This document shows positions 1-8,165 of a stretch of DNA of 10,195 bases, in pieces; position 1 is the stretch's first letter, and each line of letters opens with the position of its first letter. The DNA lies in NCBI GenBank assembly GCA_001897035.1, contig MKRS01000340.1:1-10195 (forward strand), read 5' to 3'. The translations under genes and the position numbers were made by a program. This DNA is from Bacteroidales bacterium 45-6 (GTDB lineage: Bacteria > Bacteroidota > Bacteroidia > Bacteroidales > Dysgonomonadaceae). The notes below the pieces were generated by a model. That model worked only from the letters and a program-made list of their open reading frames with translations. It was not told the DNA's origin and ran no database searches.

Positions 1-507
1 CAACAAAAACAGACCAATGTCTCGTTGGCTGAGGCAAACCACATCAAATAGAGGTTTATCAGCAATTTTCTCGATATATGCACGCAATACATCGACAAGC
101 TTGAGACATTCAAGATAACAGTGAACCGTAAAATCAAATCGGGACAAACAGCCGATTTGCTGAAGTTGACTTCCAAGACAGTCGATTCTAACCAGGAGCT
201 ACGCGAACTTTATCAAAATTTCGACCAGGCATTTCTTAAAATATATCCAACCTTCATACAGCAATTTAACTTGCTTCTTCGCCCCGATGAACGGTATGCA
301 GTAGATCCAGATAGAAACCTGAACCAAGAATTGCGCGTGTTTGCATTGATAAAATTGGGAATAAAAGACACAAATAAAATAGCAACCTTCCTGCACTACA
401 CACCACGGACTGTCTACAACTATCGTAGCAAAGTGAAATCCAAAGCTCTTGAAAGTGATGAATACTTCGAAGAAAGAGTGAAGCAAGTCTGTTCCGATAG
501 CTTTTAA
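1..507 (+). pseudogene. SusR-like transcriptional regulator, C-terminal part, interrupted by a TAG stop
   Basis: The frame reads through the left edge as a SusR/DUF6377-like regulator C-terminus. Codons 1-48 end in LAEANHIK, a TAG follows at 49-51, and the same frame then continues as RFISNFLDICTQYIDKLE and on to TAA at 505-507. From memory of this family, the text before and after the stop is one continuous segment (EANxIKE-(E/R)-(Y/F)-I), so a single G-to-T change in a GAG codon would explain the stop. The end of the protein is a LuxR-like helix-turn-helix at about 319-447 (ELRVFALIKLGI, then KIATFLHYTPRTVYNYRSKVK). Family members are inner-membrane-associated TPR proteins that activate neighbouring glycan-use operons, and SusR does this for starch. 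There is no ATG in frame between the stop and the HTH. A GTG at 121 could at most start a 128-aa HTH fragment, but it aligns with interior family sequence. The rest of the gene lies outside the window. A sequencing error remains possible. Confidence 0.75.
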
Positions 508-550
508 GAAGAACTCCTGCAACATCTCCAGGCGACCCAATAACGGAAAA

Positions 551-629
551 CGTAAGTTACATCAGAAAATCACGAGTTTTCATGTAAATTTCTGTTTGTT
601 AAACTTTTATATCCAATTGGCGTAAGTTA
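551..629 (+). repeat. Direct repeat CGTAAGTTA, two copies 70 bp apart
   Basis: CGTAAGTTA occurs at 551-559 and again at 621-629. The start-to-start distance is 70 bp, close to a whole number of helical turns. The second copy ends 24 bp before the -33 box. Two exact 9-mers upstream of a regulated promoter are candidate activator sites, but no binding site is known to me that would confirm this, and chance cannot be excluded in AT-rich DNA. Confidence 0.35.
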
Positions 630-653
630 ATATTTACATTCCGTTTACCTTCG

Positions 654-685
654 TTTCAACAGGAAGAAACCCTCGTTTACTTTTG
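654..685 (+). promoter_or_regulatory. Bacteroides-type promoter for the sus operon
   Basis: TACTTTTG at 678-685 matches the Bacteroidota -7 consensus TAnnTTTG exactly. A TTTC at 654-657, one base from the -33 consensus TTTG, lies 20 bp upstream, which is the usual spacing. Transcription would start near 691-695. The imperfect -33 box fits a promoter that needs an activator. The start site is inferred, not shown. Confidence 0.6.
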
Positions 686-791
686 CCAGAGATAAAACAA
701 AAATCAAACCGATGAAATACAACACATAAAAGGCTTATAAGAGCATCAGCCTGCATTATGAAGAGTATAACTAATGTTAACCAATTCAAAC

Positions 792-3770
792 ATGAAAAAA
801 ATAAAAAGAATAGGGCATTATCCCTGGCTTGTTTTTCTTCTCCTTTTTTCTATTAATATTTCCGCCCAAAACAATGTGATCAGAGGTGTCGTCAAAGACA
901 TTAGTGGCGAACCAATGATCGGCGCCAGCGCCACCGTGAAAGGCACTACCAACGGAACAGTAACAGACATTGACGGACATTTTACGTTATCTAACGTAAA
1001 ACTTGGCTCCACCATCGTGTTTTCGTACGTGTCGTATATCATCCAGGAAATCGTTTTCAAGGGTCAGCCCACGTTTACAATCATCCTAGAGGAAAACAAA
1101 AAAGTACTCGACGAAATCGTGGTGATTGGCTACGGCCAAGTGCGCAAAGGCGATGCCACTGGCGCACTAACAAGTGTGAAAGCCGACGACAAAGTTAGAG
1201 GATTTGCCCCGAATGCGCAGGACATGCTTGTCGGCAAGGTCTCGGGAGTGTCGATTGTGAGCGAAGGTGGTTCGCCCAACGGGATGTCCTACATCCGCAT
1301 CCGGGGAGGTTCGTCTTTGACGGCCAGCAACGACCCGTTAGTTATCGTGGATGGAGTGTTTATCGACAACCAAGGAATAAACGGAGTGGGAAATATACTG
1401 AATACGATCAATCCTACCGACATCGAGTCGTTTACCATACTGAAAGATGCTTCTGCCACTGCCATTTATGGCTCGCGAGCATCCAATGGGGTCATTCTAA
1501 TCACCACTAAAAAAGGGGCCGGAGGCAAAATCAAAATAACCTACGATGGAAACATGTCCATAGGGACGCCTAAAAAGAAAATAGAGGTGATGACCGGCGA
1601 TGAATACCGTGTATTTTTGAAAGATTCTTTTTCTAGTTCATCTTTATACAACGAAATGTCGAAAAGGCAAGGATTGGTCAATACTGACTGGCAAGATGTC
1701 ATCTTTCGCACCACTTACAACAGCGAACACAATTTGAGCGTCTATGGCGCGGCCAATAAGAAAATGCCATATAGGGCATCTTTTGGCTACACCAATATAG
1801 ACGGAATTTTGAAAACATCCAACATGGAACGCTACACAGGAAGTTTTTCGCTGACACCTACACTTTTTGACGACCATCTGAAAATAACGCTTAACGGACG
1901 CGGGATGCACGTCAACAACCGATTTGCAGATTGGAATGCCATCGGCGCCTCTATTGTTATGGACCCATCTCAAGCGGTATATGACAAAGACAGCCCTTAT
2001 GGAGGTTATTTTACATGGATGGGATCGGACGGAAACGTGATCCAAGTGGGGACCAAGAATCCTTTGTCGATGCTTGAAATGACGAGGGATGCATCAAGGG
2101 TCAACAACCTGATCGGAAACGCTCAGGTTGACTACAAACTGCATTTTTTTCCTGATTTGAGGCTCAATGTCAATGTTGGAATTGATTACTCAAAAGGAGA
2201 TGGTGGCAAATATATTTCCGAATTTTCCCCTTCAGACGCCTTGTATGGAGGATACAATTCAAGCTGGAGTCAAAAACGGCGCAATTCATCATTCGACTTC
2301 TACACGCAATATACGAAGAATCTGAAATTTCTCGATAGTCACTTTGAAATGATGGGCGGATATTCGTGGCAACACTACTGGATGGCCGGCGATGGCGTTG
2401 GCCACCGCATCACCCAATACGACAAATATGGCGATCCTCTTCTGGTGACAGAGAGCAATTATGAAACCGAACATTATATCGTTTCATTTTTCGGACGAAT
2501 GAACTACGGCATCAAGAATAAATACCTGCTTACTTTCACTCTCCGTGATGACGGTTCATCCCGTTTCGCCAAAACAAACCGCTGGGCGATTTTCCCATCC
2601 GCAGCTTTGGCCTGGAGGGTGAATGAAGAAAGTTTTGTAAAAAGCATCAATGAGATCAACAACCTCAAACTTCGTTTGGGCTGGGGGGTGACAGGGCAGC
2701 AGGACATCAACCAAGGTGACTATCCCTACATCGCGACTTATCTGAAAACAGTGGGCGATCAAGCAAATTATCTTAGGGGATACGAAAATGGAACACCCAT
2801 CTGGGTGGCGTTGCTTCGTCCCGAAGCATATAATCCAAACCTGAAGTGGGAATCTACCACCACCTACAATGCTGGCCTTGATTTTGGATTCCTTAAAAAC
2901 CGGATTGAAGGTGCCATTGACTTCTATCATCGGAAAACCAAAGACCTCATCAATGCGGAAACGAAAACGACTGCCGGCACAAATTTCAAAGAATATGTGG
3001 CTGCAAACATCGGTAGCCTTGAAAATACCGGACTCGAATTCGCCATAACAGGCCGCCCCGTTGTCATGAAGAATTTCAGTTGGGAAATCGGAGCAAATGT
3101 CGCCTACAACAAAAATAAAATAACCAAATTAAGCATTGGTGATGATAAGGACACCAAAAGCCGGAGCGGGGTGGTAGTCAATATGGTGGGATATGCTACC
3201 AATATGTATTTTATGTATCAGCAAATTTACGATGAGAAAGGTAAACCTATTGAAGGACTTTATAAGGATCAGAACAACGACGGGCAAATAAACGAGCAGG
3301 ATCTGCGACCATACAAAAAAGCAGCCGGCGACTTCACTCTTGGCATGAACTCAAAGCTCAACTGGAAGTCATGGGACTTGTCCATTGCCGGACATGGAAG
3401 TATAGGCAACTACAATTACAATGCCATTGCCGCCAACAACGCAGGACTTAGCCCCACGTCCATCTATTCGAGTGAAACCCTATCGAACAGGGTCAAAAGT
3501 GCTTTTGAGACAAATTTTCAGATTGCACAGCCCTTGTCCGACTATTATGTACAGGATGCCTCTTTCTTCAGGATAGACAACATCGTGCTGGGATGGTCAT
3601 TCCCCAGATCGAAAGTGATTCCGGTAGCTGGAAGGCTTTACACAAGTGTGCAGAATCCTGTCGTTTTCACAAAATACAAAGGGATTGATCCAGAAGTTTT
3701 CGGAGGCTATGACGGCTCCCTTTATCCGCGGCCGATCACTTTTTTGTTCGGCGTAAATCTAAATTTCTAA
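792..3770 (+). CDS. susC: SusC-like TonB-dependent outer-membrane transporter
   Basis: This 992-aa protein should form the outer-membrane barrel that imports oligosaccharides, here probably maltodextrins, together with the SusD encoded next. Seen in order: a signal peptide (MKKIKRIGHYPWLVF..., cleavage near NISA-Q26); a carboxypeptidase-D-regulatory-like domain at about 28-105 (VIRGVVKD, GTVTDIDGHFTL); a TonB-box-like DEIVVIGYG at 107-115; a plug domain at about 115-245 with IRIRGG and KDASATAIYGSRASNGVI; then the beta barrel ending in aromatic VNLNF. An EF-hand-like loop DQNNDGQINEQD starts at residue 826, a feature common in SusC proteins. There is no STN domain, so sigma/anti-sigma signalling is not expected. 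ATG 792 was chosen over the in-frame ATG 774 because it puts the basic residues directly before the hydrophobic core. Length is normal for the family. The substrate is inferred from neighbours. Confidence 0.95.
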   Translation: MKKIKRIGHYPWLVFLLLFSINISAQNNVIRGVVKDISGEPMIGASATVKGTTNGTVTDIDGHFTLSNVKLGSTIVFSYVSYIIQEIVFKGQPTFTIILEENKKVLDEIVVIGYGQVRKGDATGALTSVKADDKVRGFAPNAQDMLVGKVSGVSIVSEGGSPNGMSYIRIRGGSSLTASNDPLVIVDGVFIDNQGINGVGNILNTINPTDIESFTILKDASATAIYGSRASNGVILITTKKGAGGKIKITYDGNMSIGTPKKKIEVMTGDEYRVFLKDSFSSSSLYNEMSKRQGLVNTDWQDVIFRTTYNSEHNLSVYGAANKKMPYRASFGYTNIDGILKTSNMERYTGSFSLTPTLFDDHLKITLNGRGMHVNNRFADWNAIGASIVMDPSQAVYDKDSPYGGYFTWMGSDGNVIQVGTKNPLSMLEMTRDASRVNNLIGNAQVDYKLHFFPDLRLNVNVGIDYSKGDGGKYISEFSPSDALYGGYNSSWSQKRRNSSFDFYTQYTKNLKFLDSHFEMMGGYSWQHYWMAGDGVGHRITQYDKYGDPLLVTESNYETEHYIVSFFGRMNYGIKNKYLLTFTLRDDGSSRFAKTNRWAIFPSAALAWRVNEESFVKSINEINNLKLRLGWGVTGQQDINQGDYPYIATYLKTVGDQANYLRGYENGTPIWVALLRPEAYNPNLKWESTTTYNAGLDFGFLKNRIEGAIDFYHRKTKDLINAETKTTAGTNFKEYVAANIGSLENTGLEFAITGRPVVMKNFSWEIGANVAYNKNKITKLSIGDDKDTKSRSGVVVNMVGYATNMYFMYQQIYDEKGKPIEGLYKDQNNDGQINEQDLRPYKKAAGDFTLGMNSKLNWKSWDLSIAGHGSIGNYNYNAIAANNAGLSPTSIYSSETLSNRVKSAFETNFQIAQPLSDYYVQDASFFRIDNIVLGWSFPRSKVIPVAGRLYTSVQNPVVFTKYKGIDPEVFGGYDGSLYPRPITFLFGVNLNF

Positions 3771-3782
3771 ATTTAAACAGTC

Positions 3783-5357
3783 ATGAAAAAAACTTATATC
3801 TACCTGCTGATATCGATTGTTCTAATGCCAATGTTCTCGGGGTGTTTGAATGACCTGAACACCGAACCTTTGACCGACGAGAAACTCCTTCCTGAAACAG
3901 CATGGAAAGACAGCACAGCCTATGAACAATTCTTGGCAAAGATCTACGCCGGTTTAGCTCTCTCGGGCAATGAGGGGCCTTTCGGGCTGCCCGATATAAC
4001 GGCCAGCGACCAGGGAGAAGCAACCTTTGTCCGTTCCTATTGGAACTTGCAAGAGCTAAGCACTGATGAAGTTCTTTGTGCTGAGGACAATGAAACAATG
4101 CGCGGACTGCAATTCTGCCAATGGAATTCAAGCAACAATTTCGTTGCGCTCAATTATACCCGCATTTACATGAATGTAGCTTACGCAAATGAATTCTTAC
4201 GTGAAACCTCCGATGCCAAATTGGAAAATAGGCGGGTCAGCAACATTCTGAAAACAAAAATACAAGGTTTTCGAGCTGAAGCTAAGGCATTAAGGGCACT
4301 CAGCTATTACTTTTTGATGGACTTGTATGCCAACATACCTTTCATCGATGAAAATTTTGCAGTGGGTGCTGGGGCAGGTGTCGAACAAAAAGATCGCCAG
4401 TTTTTCTTCTCATGGATAGAGTCCGAGCTGAAAGCTGTGGAAGGTCAATTGCCTCTGGCGGACAAAAATCATTATGGGAAAGTCAATGATGCGACTGTTT
4501 GGATGATTCTATCCAAAATGTACCTGAATGCGGAAGTTTATATTGGCCAAGCTAAATACACCGAATGCCTCACTTACCTTAATAAAGTTCTTGATGCAGG
4601 CTTTAGCATTGACCCAACGTACAAAAACATATTTGGAGCCGATAATGAAAATTCGCCTGAGATTATCTTTCCAATAGTTTATGACGGACGCAAGGCCACT
4701 TCATTCGGGGGGACAACCTACTTGATTGCCGCTGCCAATAAATCGGATATGAACCCTTTGACCACAGTCGGTTTTGCACAAGCTTGGTCCAACATACGGG
4801 CAAAAGAAACCCTCTCGTCCTTGTTCGAGGCGGATGATAAGCGAGCTTTGTTCTGGAAAGAAAACCGTACCGAGGAAACTTCCGTTTGGTATGATTTCAC
4901 AAAAGGTTGGTCGGTCATCAAATACACGAATCTGAAGAGCGATGGTTCTGCCGGATCAAATACGGCACATGCCGACACCGACTTCCCGTTGTTTCGATTG
5001 GCCGATGTCTATCTGATGTATGCGGAAGCCGTATTGCGTGGCGGAAATGGTGGGACACTGGCCCAAGCTTTGGATTACGTCAACAAATTGCGTGACCGAG
5101 CTGGCACGGAACGCATTAGCCAAGCGGAATTGAACCTCGACTTTATTCTGGACGAACGTTCCCGCGAATTGTATTGGGAGGCTCACCGGCGGATGGATTT
5201 GATCCGGTTCAACAAGTTTACGAAAAACTACAAATGGCCTTGGAAAAACGGCGTTTATGTCGGCGTGGCCAATATTGACAACAAATACAAGATATATCCG
5301 ATCCCGGCCACCGAAATCACAGCCAACACAAGTCTTAAACAGAATAACGGCTATTAA
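3783..5357 (+). CDS. susD: SusD-like starch-binding lipoprotein (RagB/SusD family)
   Basis: This 524-aa surface lipoprotein is expected to sit as a lid over the SusC barrel and hand it oligosaccharides. The signal peptide ends in the lipobox FSGC with Cys21 as the lipidated residue. The N-terminal SusD-like domain carries the typical helix GFRAEAKALRALSYYFLMDL at 162-181. The C-terminal SusD/RagB region has LDERSRELYWEAHRRMDLIRF near 456-476 and ends in the family signature YPIP...SLKQNNGY. The gene starts 12 bp after the susC stop, so the two are surely co-transcribed. Length is normal, and no frameshift or missing segment is seen. Starch as ligand is inferred from the amylase and the SusE/F-like proteins downstream. 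Confidence 0.95.
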   Translation: MKKTYIYLLISIVLMPMFSGCLNDLNTEPLTDEKLLPETAWKDSTAYEQFLAKIYAGLALSGNEGPFGLPDITASDQGEATFVRSYWNLQELSTDEVLCAEDNETMRGLQFCQWNSSNNFVALNYTRIYMNVAYANEFLRETSDAKLENRRVSNILKTKIQGFRAEAKALRALSYYFLMDLYANIPFIDENFAVGAGAGVEQKDRQFFFSWIESELKAVEGQLPLADKNHYGKVNDATVWMILSKMYLNAEVYIGQAKYTECLTYLNKVLDAGFSIDPTYKNIFGADNENSPEIIFPIVYDGRKATSFGGTTYLIAAANKSDMNPLTTVGFAQAWSNIRAKETLSSLFEADDKRALFWKENRTEETSVWYDFTKGWSVIKYTNLKSDGSAGSNTAHADTDFPLFRLADVYLMYAEAVLRGGNGGTLAQALDYVNKLRDRAGTERISQAELNLDFILDERSRELYWEAHRRMDLIRFNKFTKNYKWPWKNGVYVGVANIDNKYKIYPIPATEITANTSLKQNNGY

Positions 5358-5375
5358 ATAAAACGAAACACCTGT

Positions 5376-6533
5376 ATGAAAGCATATACTTTATATTTTC
5401 TAAGGATCTTATTGCTGATGAGCTTGTTATCTTGCAGTAATGACAAAGATATATCCGTCCTCACAAAAGTGGATGCCAGCACAATAGATCCGTTCCCGGC
5501 AAAGGAGTACGTCCTTCAGAATCCGCAGGATGAAAACCCGATCCTTTTCACTGCAACTTGGTCCGAAACCTTGTTCTTCTTAGATGGAAGATCTACTCCC
5601 GATCCACTTGCTCCCCTGAAATATACTCTTCAGATAGACAAAGCGGGTAACAATTTCAAATCACCCCAGATTTTGGCTATCACAACATCCTTGGCTGCAA
5701 ATATTTATACCAAAGACCTCAACTTTCTAATGATCGACAGTTTGGCTGCCACTCCGAATGAAAAAATGGATGTCGAACTAAGGATTCTGGCAAGTTATGG
5801 ACAAAACAATCCTCAGGAATCTTTGTCCACCAATATCGTCGAACTCTCCGTGACACCATTCGTGGATAGCGATCCCTTGCAGCCAATCTATATTTTTGGA
5901 GACATCAATGGTTGGGATAATTCGAATACCGACAACATGTATGTCATGTTCAAAAGCAACAGCGACACCAAAAACACGGTCTATACCTACACTGGATATT
6001 TGCCAGCCAACAGTTCATTCAAATTTATTCCGAAAGAATCTCTTGGAACGAACAAAGCATACAGCTATAAAGAAGATGGAAAGCTTGAATATGTTGAATC
6101 AGGAACGGCATTTCATAATGTGGCGGAAGGTTATAAGACCATCACTCTTGATCTGAAAACAATGACCTACTCCATTCAGGACTATGATATTTCCGGAGCC
6201 ACCGACTGGGGATCAATGGGATTTATCGGTTCGTTTTGTGATTGGGCAAATGAGCCCTTGATGACACGGATCTCTGCCAAAAACAGGCATGTCTGGAAAT
6301 TGGACATAACGCTTGGCACCCTTTCCAATGGAAGCACGCATTCTGCTAAGTTCCGGGCCGAGAGGAGTTGGGGAAGCCGTTGGGCTGCCGTTGATCCGAA
6401 TTCCATTCCCTATGGCCGAACTATTTTCCTGACTGGCGATGAGTATGACCCAAACATTGTGATTCCCGAAGGAGGAAACTACCGGATTGTATTCAACGAT
6501 CTCACCGGCCAGTATGTCATTATGAAGAAGTAA
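5376..6533 (+). CDS. susE: SusE-like outer-membrane starch-binding lipoprotein (Ig + two CBMs)
   Basis: This 385-aa lipoprotein has a signal peptide ending in LLSC (Cys20), followed by SNDKD. Those acidic residues resemble the Bacteroidota surface-export signal, so an outward-facing location is likely. Residues about 35-160 form a SusE-type N-terminal Ig-like domain (YVLQNPQDENPILFTATWSE). Two carbohydrate-binding modules follow. The first begins at IYIFGDINGWDN (W180). The second begins near MGFIGSFCDWANEP (W290) and contains WGSRW (W332, W336), aromatic residues that could stack on glucose rings. Length and order match B. thetaiotaomicron SusE (Ig plus two modules). The start is 18 bp after the susD stop. 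The paired modules recur in the two binding-protein genes downstream. Confidence 0.88.
   Translation: MKAYTLYFLRILLLMSLLSCSNDKDISVLTKVDASTIDPFPAKEYVLQNPQDENPILFTATWSETLFFLDGRSTPDPLAPLKYTLQIDKAGNNFKSPQILAITTSLAANIYTKDLNFLMIDSLAATPNEKMDVELRILASYGQNNPQESLSTNIVELSVTPFVDSDPLQPIYIFGDINGWDNSNTDNMYVMFKSNSDTKNTVYTYTGYLPANSSFKFIPKESLGTNKAYSYKEDGKLEYVESGTAFHNVAEGYKTITLDLKTMTYSIQDYDISGATDWGSMGFIGSFCDWANEPLMTRISAKNRHVWKLDITLGTLSNGSTHSAKFRAERSWGSRWAAVDPNSIPYGRTIFLTGDEYDPNIVIPEGGNYRIVFNDLTGQYVIMKK
5880..6530 (+). repeat. Paired carbohydrate-binding modules, copy 1 of 3
   Basis: This is the segment encoding both C-terminal binding modules of the SusE-like protein (about residue 169 to the end). The protein sequence recurs in copies 2 (7452-8093) and 3 (8945-9592). 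Shared landmarks in order: YTYTGY, FK(F)xPxE(S/A)L, GYKTI, KFRA, GGNY and VFNDLTG. The similarity is strong in protein but diverged in DNA, so the duplications are not recent. Confidence 0.85.
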
Positions 6534-6551
6534 ATTCCAAAAAAGCTGAAT

Positions 6552-8096
6552 ATGAAACGAATACAATTTATAGGAGTCTTGTTTTGCCTGTTGATCGCTT
6601 TTTCATCATGCAACAATGATGAAAATAGTCGCCTCACGACACAAGCCTCGGTAATCAACGATTTGGAAACGACCGATTTTATATTACCGGATGCAGCAAG
6701 CGGGCAAAATATGTACTTGTTCAGGTTAAATTGGACCAAGACTAAATTTTTCACCGATTTTGGTTCGCCTGTTTTTGTGAGCGATATCAATTATACGGTG
6801 GAGGCCGACTTGGCAGAGAGCGATTTTTCGAATCCGGTAGTAGTGGGGACCACAAAAGGGCTTTATGTGGACATTTACACCGAGACATTACGCTCCTTGC
6901 TCATGAGTCTGGCAGGAGAGAATAACAGCGATTCACAAACCATTAGTTTGAGGATCAAAGCAACGGGGAATGCCCAAGCAATTATTTCGGAACCGATTCT
7001 GCTCACAGTGTCACCTTATGCCCTCTCTGGATTGACCGTGGTGCCAGGTGCAATCAACACCCTATCCGCAAGCAATTACACCTTGCAAAATCCTGGCACT
7101 CAGAATCCGGTGTTGTTTGAAGCCAATTGGGCAGAAACATCCTTCTTTTTGCACGGAGGATCAACTTCCACGACAGCTTCATCTGTCGATTATACCTTGC
7201 AAATAGATCGTGCCGGGAATGATTTCAAATCTGCGCAGGTATTGGCCGAGACAACTTCGCTTTCGGCTGACATCTACACAAAAGATTTCAACCAACTACT
7301 GATGGATAAATTTGGCGCTAATAGTTCTGAATCCATTGATCTCCAAATGCGTGTTTTAATCAAATACACCTACAAAGGTGCTACCGGAAACGCCTTGTCC
7401 GCAAATGTGATAAGTTTCAAAGCGACTCCATACACCACAGCCGACCCGCTGCAACCGATGTACATATTTGGAGATTTCAACAATTGGGACAATTCGAACA
7501 CGGCAACCATGTTGATTATGTTTAAGGACAACCAGGGCACCGACAATTATTCCTACACTTATACCGGATATATGCCTATGGGGAACTATAAATTTCTCCC
7601 CAAAGAATCTTTGGGCACTAATAAAACATATTGTTTCAAAGAAGCCGGAAAACTACAATACACAGAAATATCCGGTAATGCATTCTACAATGCAACCGCA
7701 GGCTATAAAACCATCACTATCAATGTGCAGGACCTGACCTGTTCGGTCAGCGACTACGATATTTCGGGAAATACCGACTGGAGCAGAATTGGATTGGTCG
7801 GCATCTTCAACGGTTGGACAGATACCGATATGACAAGGCTTTCGGACAAAAACAGGCATATCTGGATTCTCGACCTGACTCTACCCGCACTTGCCGCAGG
7901 GAACACACATCCAGTGAAATTCAGAGCAAACGGAAGCTGGGATTATCGTTGGGCTCCAGCCGAGCCAGAAAATGCAATGTATGGAAAAACCATCTTCAAA
8001 AAGTCGCCTGATGACAATATTGTGATTCGGGCGGGGGGAAATTATCATGTTGTTTTCAATGACTTGACCGGGCATTATATCTTTTTGCTAAAATAA
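6552..8096 (+). CDS. SusF-position starch-binding lipoprotein (two Ig-like domains + two CBMs)
   Basis: This 514-aa lipoprotein has lipobox FSSC (Cys20) followed by NNDEN, again suggesting surface export. It sits where susF is found in the classic operon, but its layout differs: SusF has one Ig-like domain and three binding modules, while this protein shows two Ig-like domains (about 38-155 and 165-295) and two modules. The second Ig-like domain closely resembles that of the preceding gene (YTLQNP, TLQIDRAGN, ADIYTKDFN); the first is more divergent (FILPDAASGQN, VDIYTETLR). The modules begin at MYIFGDFNNWDN (W312) and near IGLVGIFNGW (W422). The WGSRW motif of the neighbours is WDYRW here (W463, W467), and the EYDPN stretch is shortened. 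It starts 18 bp after the previous stop. It probably arose by duplication of the preceding gene plus gain of an Ig domain, a longer stalk holding the binding sites further from the membrane (inference). Confidence 0.85.
   Translation: MKRIQFIGVLFCLLIAFSSCNNDENSRLTTQASVINDLETTDFILPDAASGQNMYLFRLNWTKTKFFTDFGSPVFVSDINYTVEADLAESDFSNPVVVGTTKGLYVDIYTETLRSLLMSLAGENNSDSQTISLRIKATGNAQAIISEPILLTVSPYALSGLTVVPGAINTLSASNYTLQNPGTQNPVLFEANWAETSFFLHGGSTSTTASSVDYTLQIDRAGNDFKSAQVLAETTSLSADIYTKDFNQLLMDKFGANSSESIDLQMRVLIKYTYKGATGNALSANVISFKATPYTTADPLQPMYIFGDFNNWDNSNTATMLIMFKDNQGTDNYSYTYTGYMPMGNYKFLPKESLGTNKTYCFKEAGKLQYTEISGNAFYNATAGYKTITINVQDLTCSVSDYDISGNTDWSRIGLVGIFNGWTDTDMTRLSDKNRHIWILDLTLPALAAGNTHPVKFRANGSWDYRWAPAEPENAMYGKTIFKKSPDDNIVIRAGGNYHVVFNDLTGHYIFLLK
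7452..8093 (+). repeat. Paired carbohydrate-binding modules, copy 2 of 3
   Basis: This copy, in the double-Ig lipoprotein, has the same landmarks as copy 1, with small deletions around TDTDM and where EYDPN would be, and WDYRW in place of WGSRW. It is closest to copy 1 in the first module (YDISG, KESLGTNK). Confidence 0.85.
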
Positions 8097-8165
8097 GATA
8101 AGTACGGATCGTATTCAAGTATAGTATGTATTCTATTCATTATTAATAATTTAATTCAAAAAAAT
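8097..8165 (+). other. AT-rich intergenic gap before the 167-aa gene
   Basis: This 69-bp gap is longer than the 12-18 bp gaps upstream. It holds two copies of GTATTC (8111-8116 and 8128-8133) and an A-rich run before the next ATG. No TAnnTTTG box and no hairpin with a U-tract are seen, so read-through from upstream is the simplest view. Confidence 0.4.

Larger units (their letters stand above)
508..791 (+). promoter_or_regulatory. Intergenic control region between the regulator and susC
   Basis: This 284-bp gap has no convincing gene. It carries the likely promoter of the whole sus operon (654-685) and the repeated 9-mer at 551 and 621. It also has small dyads: GAAAA-N7-TTTTC at 565-581 and GTTT-N3-AAAC at 594-604. 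The leader from about 692 to 791 would be roughly 100 nt long, A-rich near the start codon and without a Shine-Dalgarno site, as is usual in Bacteroidota. No U-tract terminator follows the regulator stop. Confidence 0.6.

Noticed and set aside
121..507. A free-standing 128-aa HTH protein starting at GTG 121
   Set aside because: Family-like sequence continues in frame upstream of 121 to the TAG at 49, and again before it, so this is the tail of a broken larger gene, not a small gene.
508..545. Possible terminator after the regulator
   Set aside because: Only a very short CCTG/CAGG pairing is present and no U-tract follows.
731..752. Small hairpin (AGGCT...AGCCT) in the susC leader
   Set aside because: There are only 5 pairs with a 12-nt loop, with no conserved riboswitch-like features.
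774..791. ATG 774 as the susC start
   Set aside because: It would add MLTNSN before a clean signal peptide. ATG 792 places the basic residues directly before the hydrophobic core.
1644..2930. Minus-strand open frames inside susC
   Set aside because: They lie wholly inside a well-supported gene, have odd composition and match no family.
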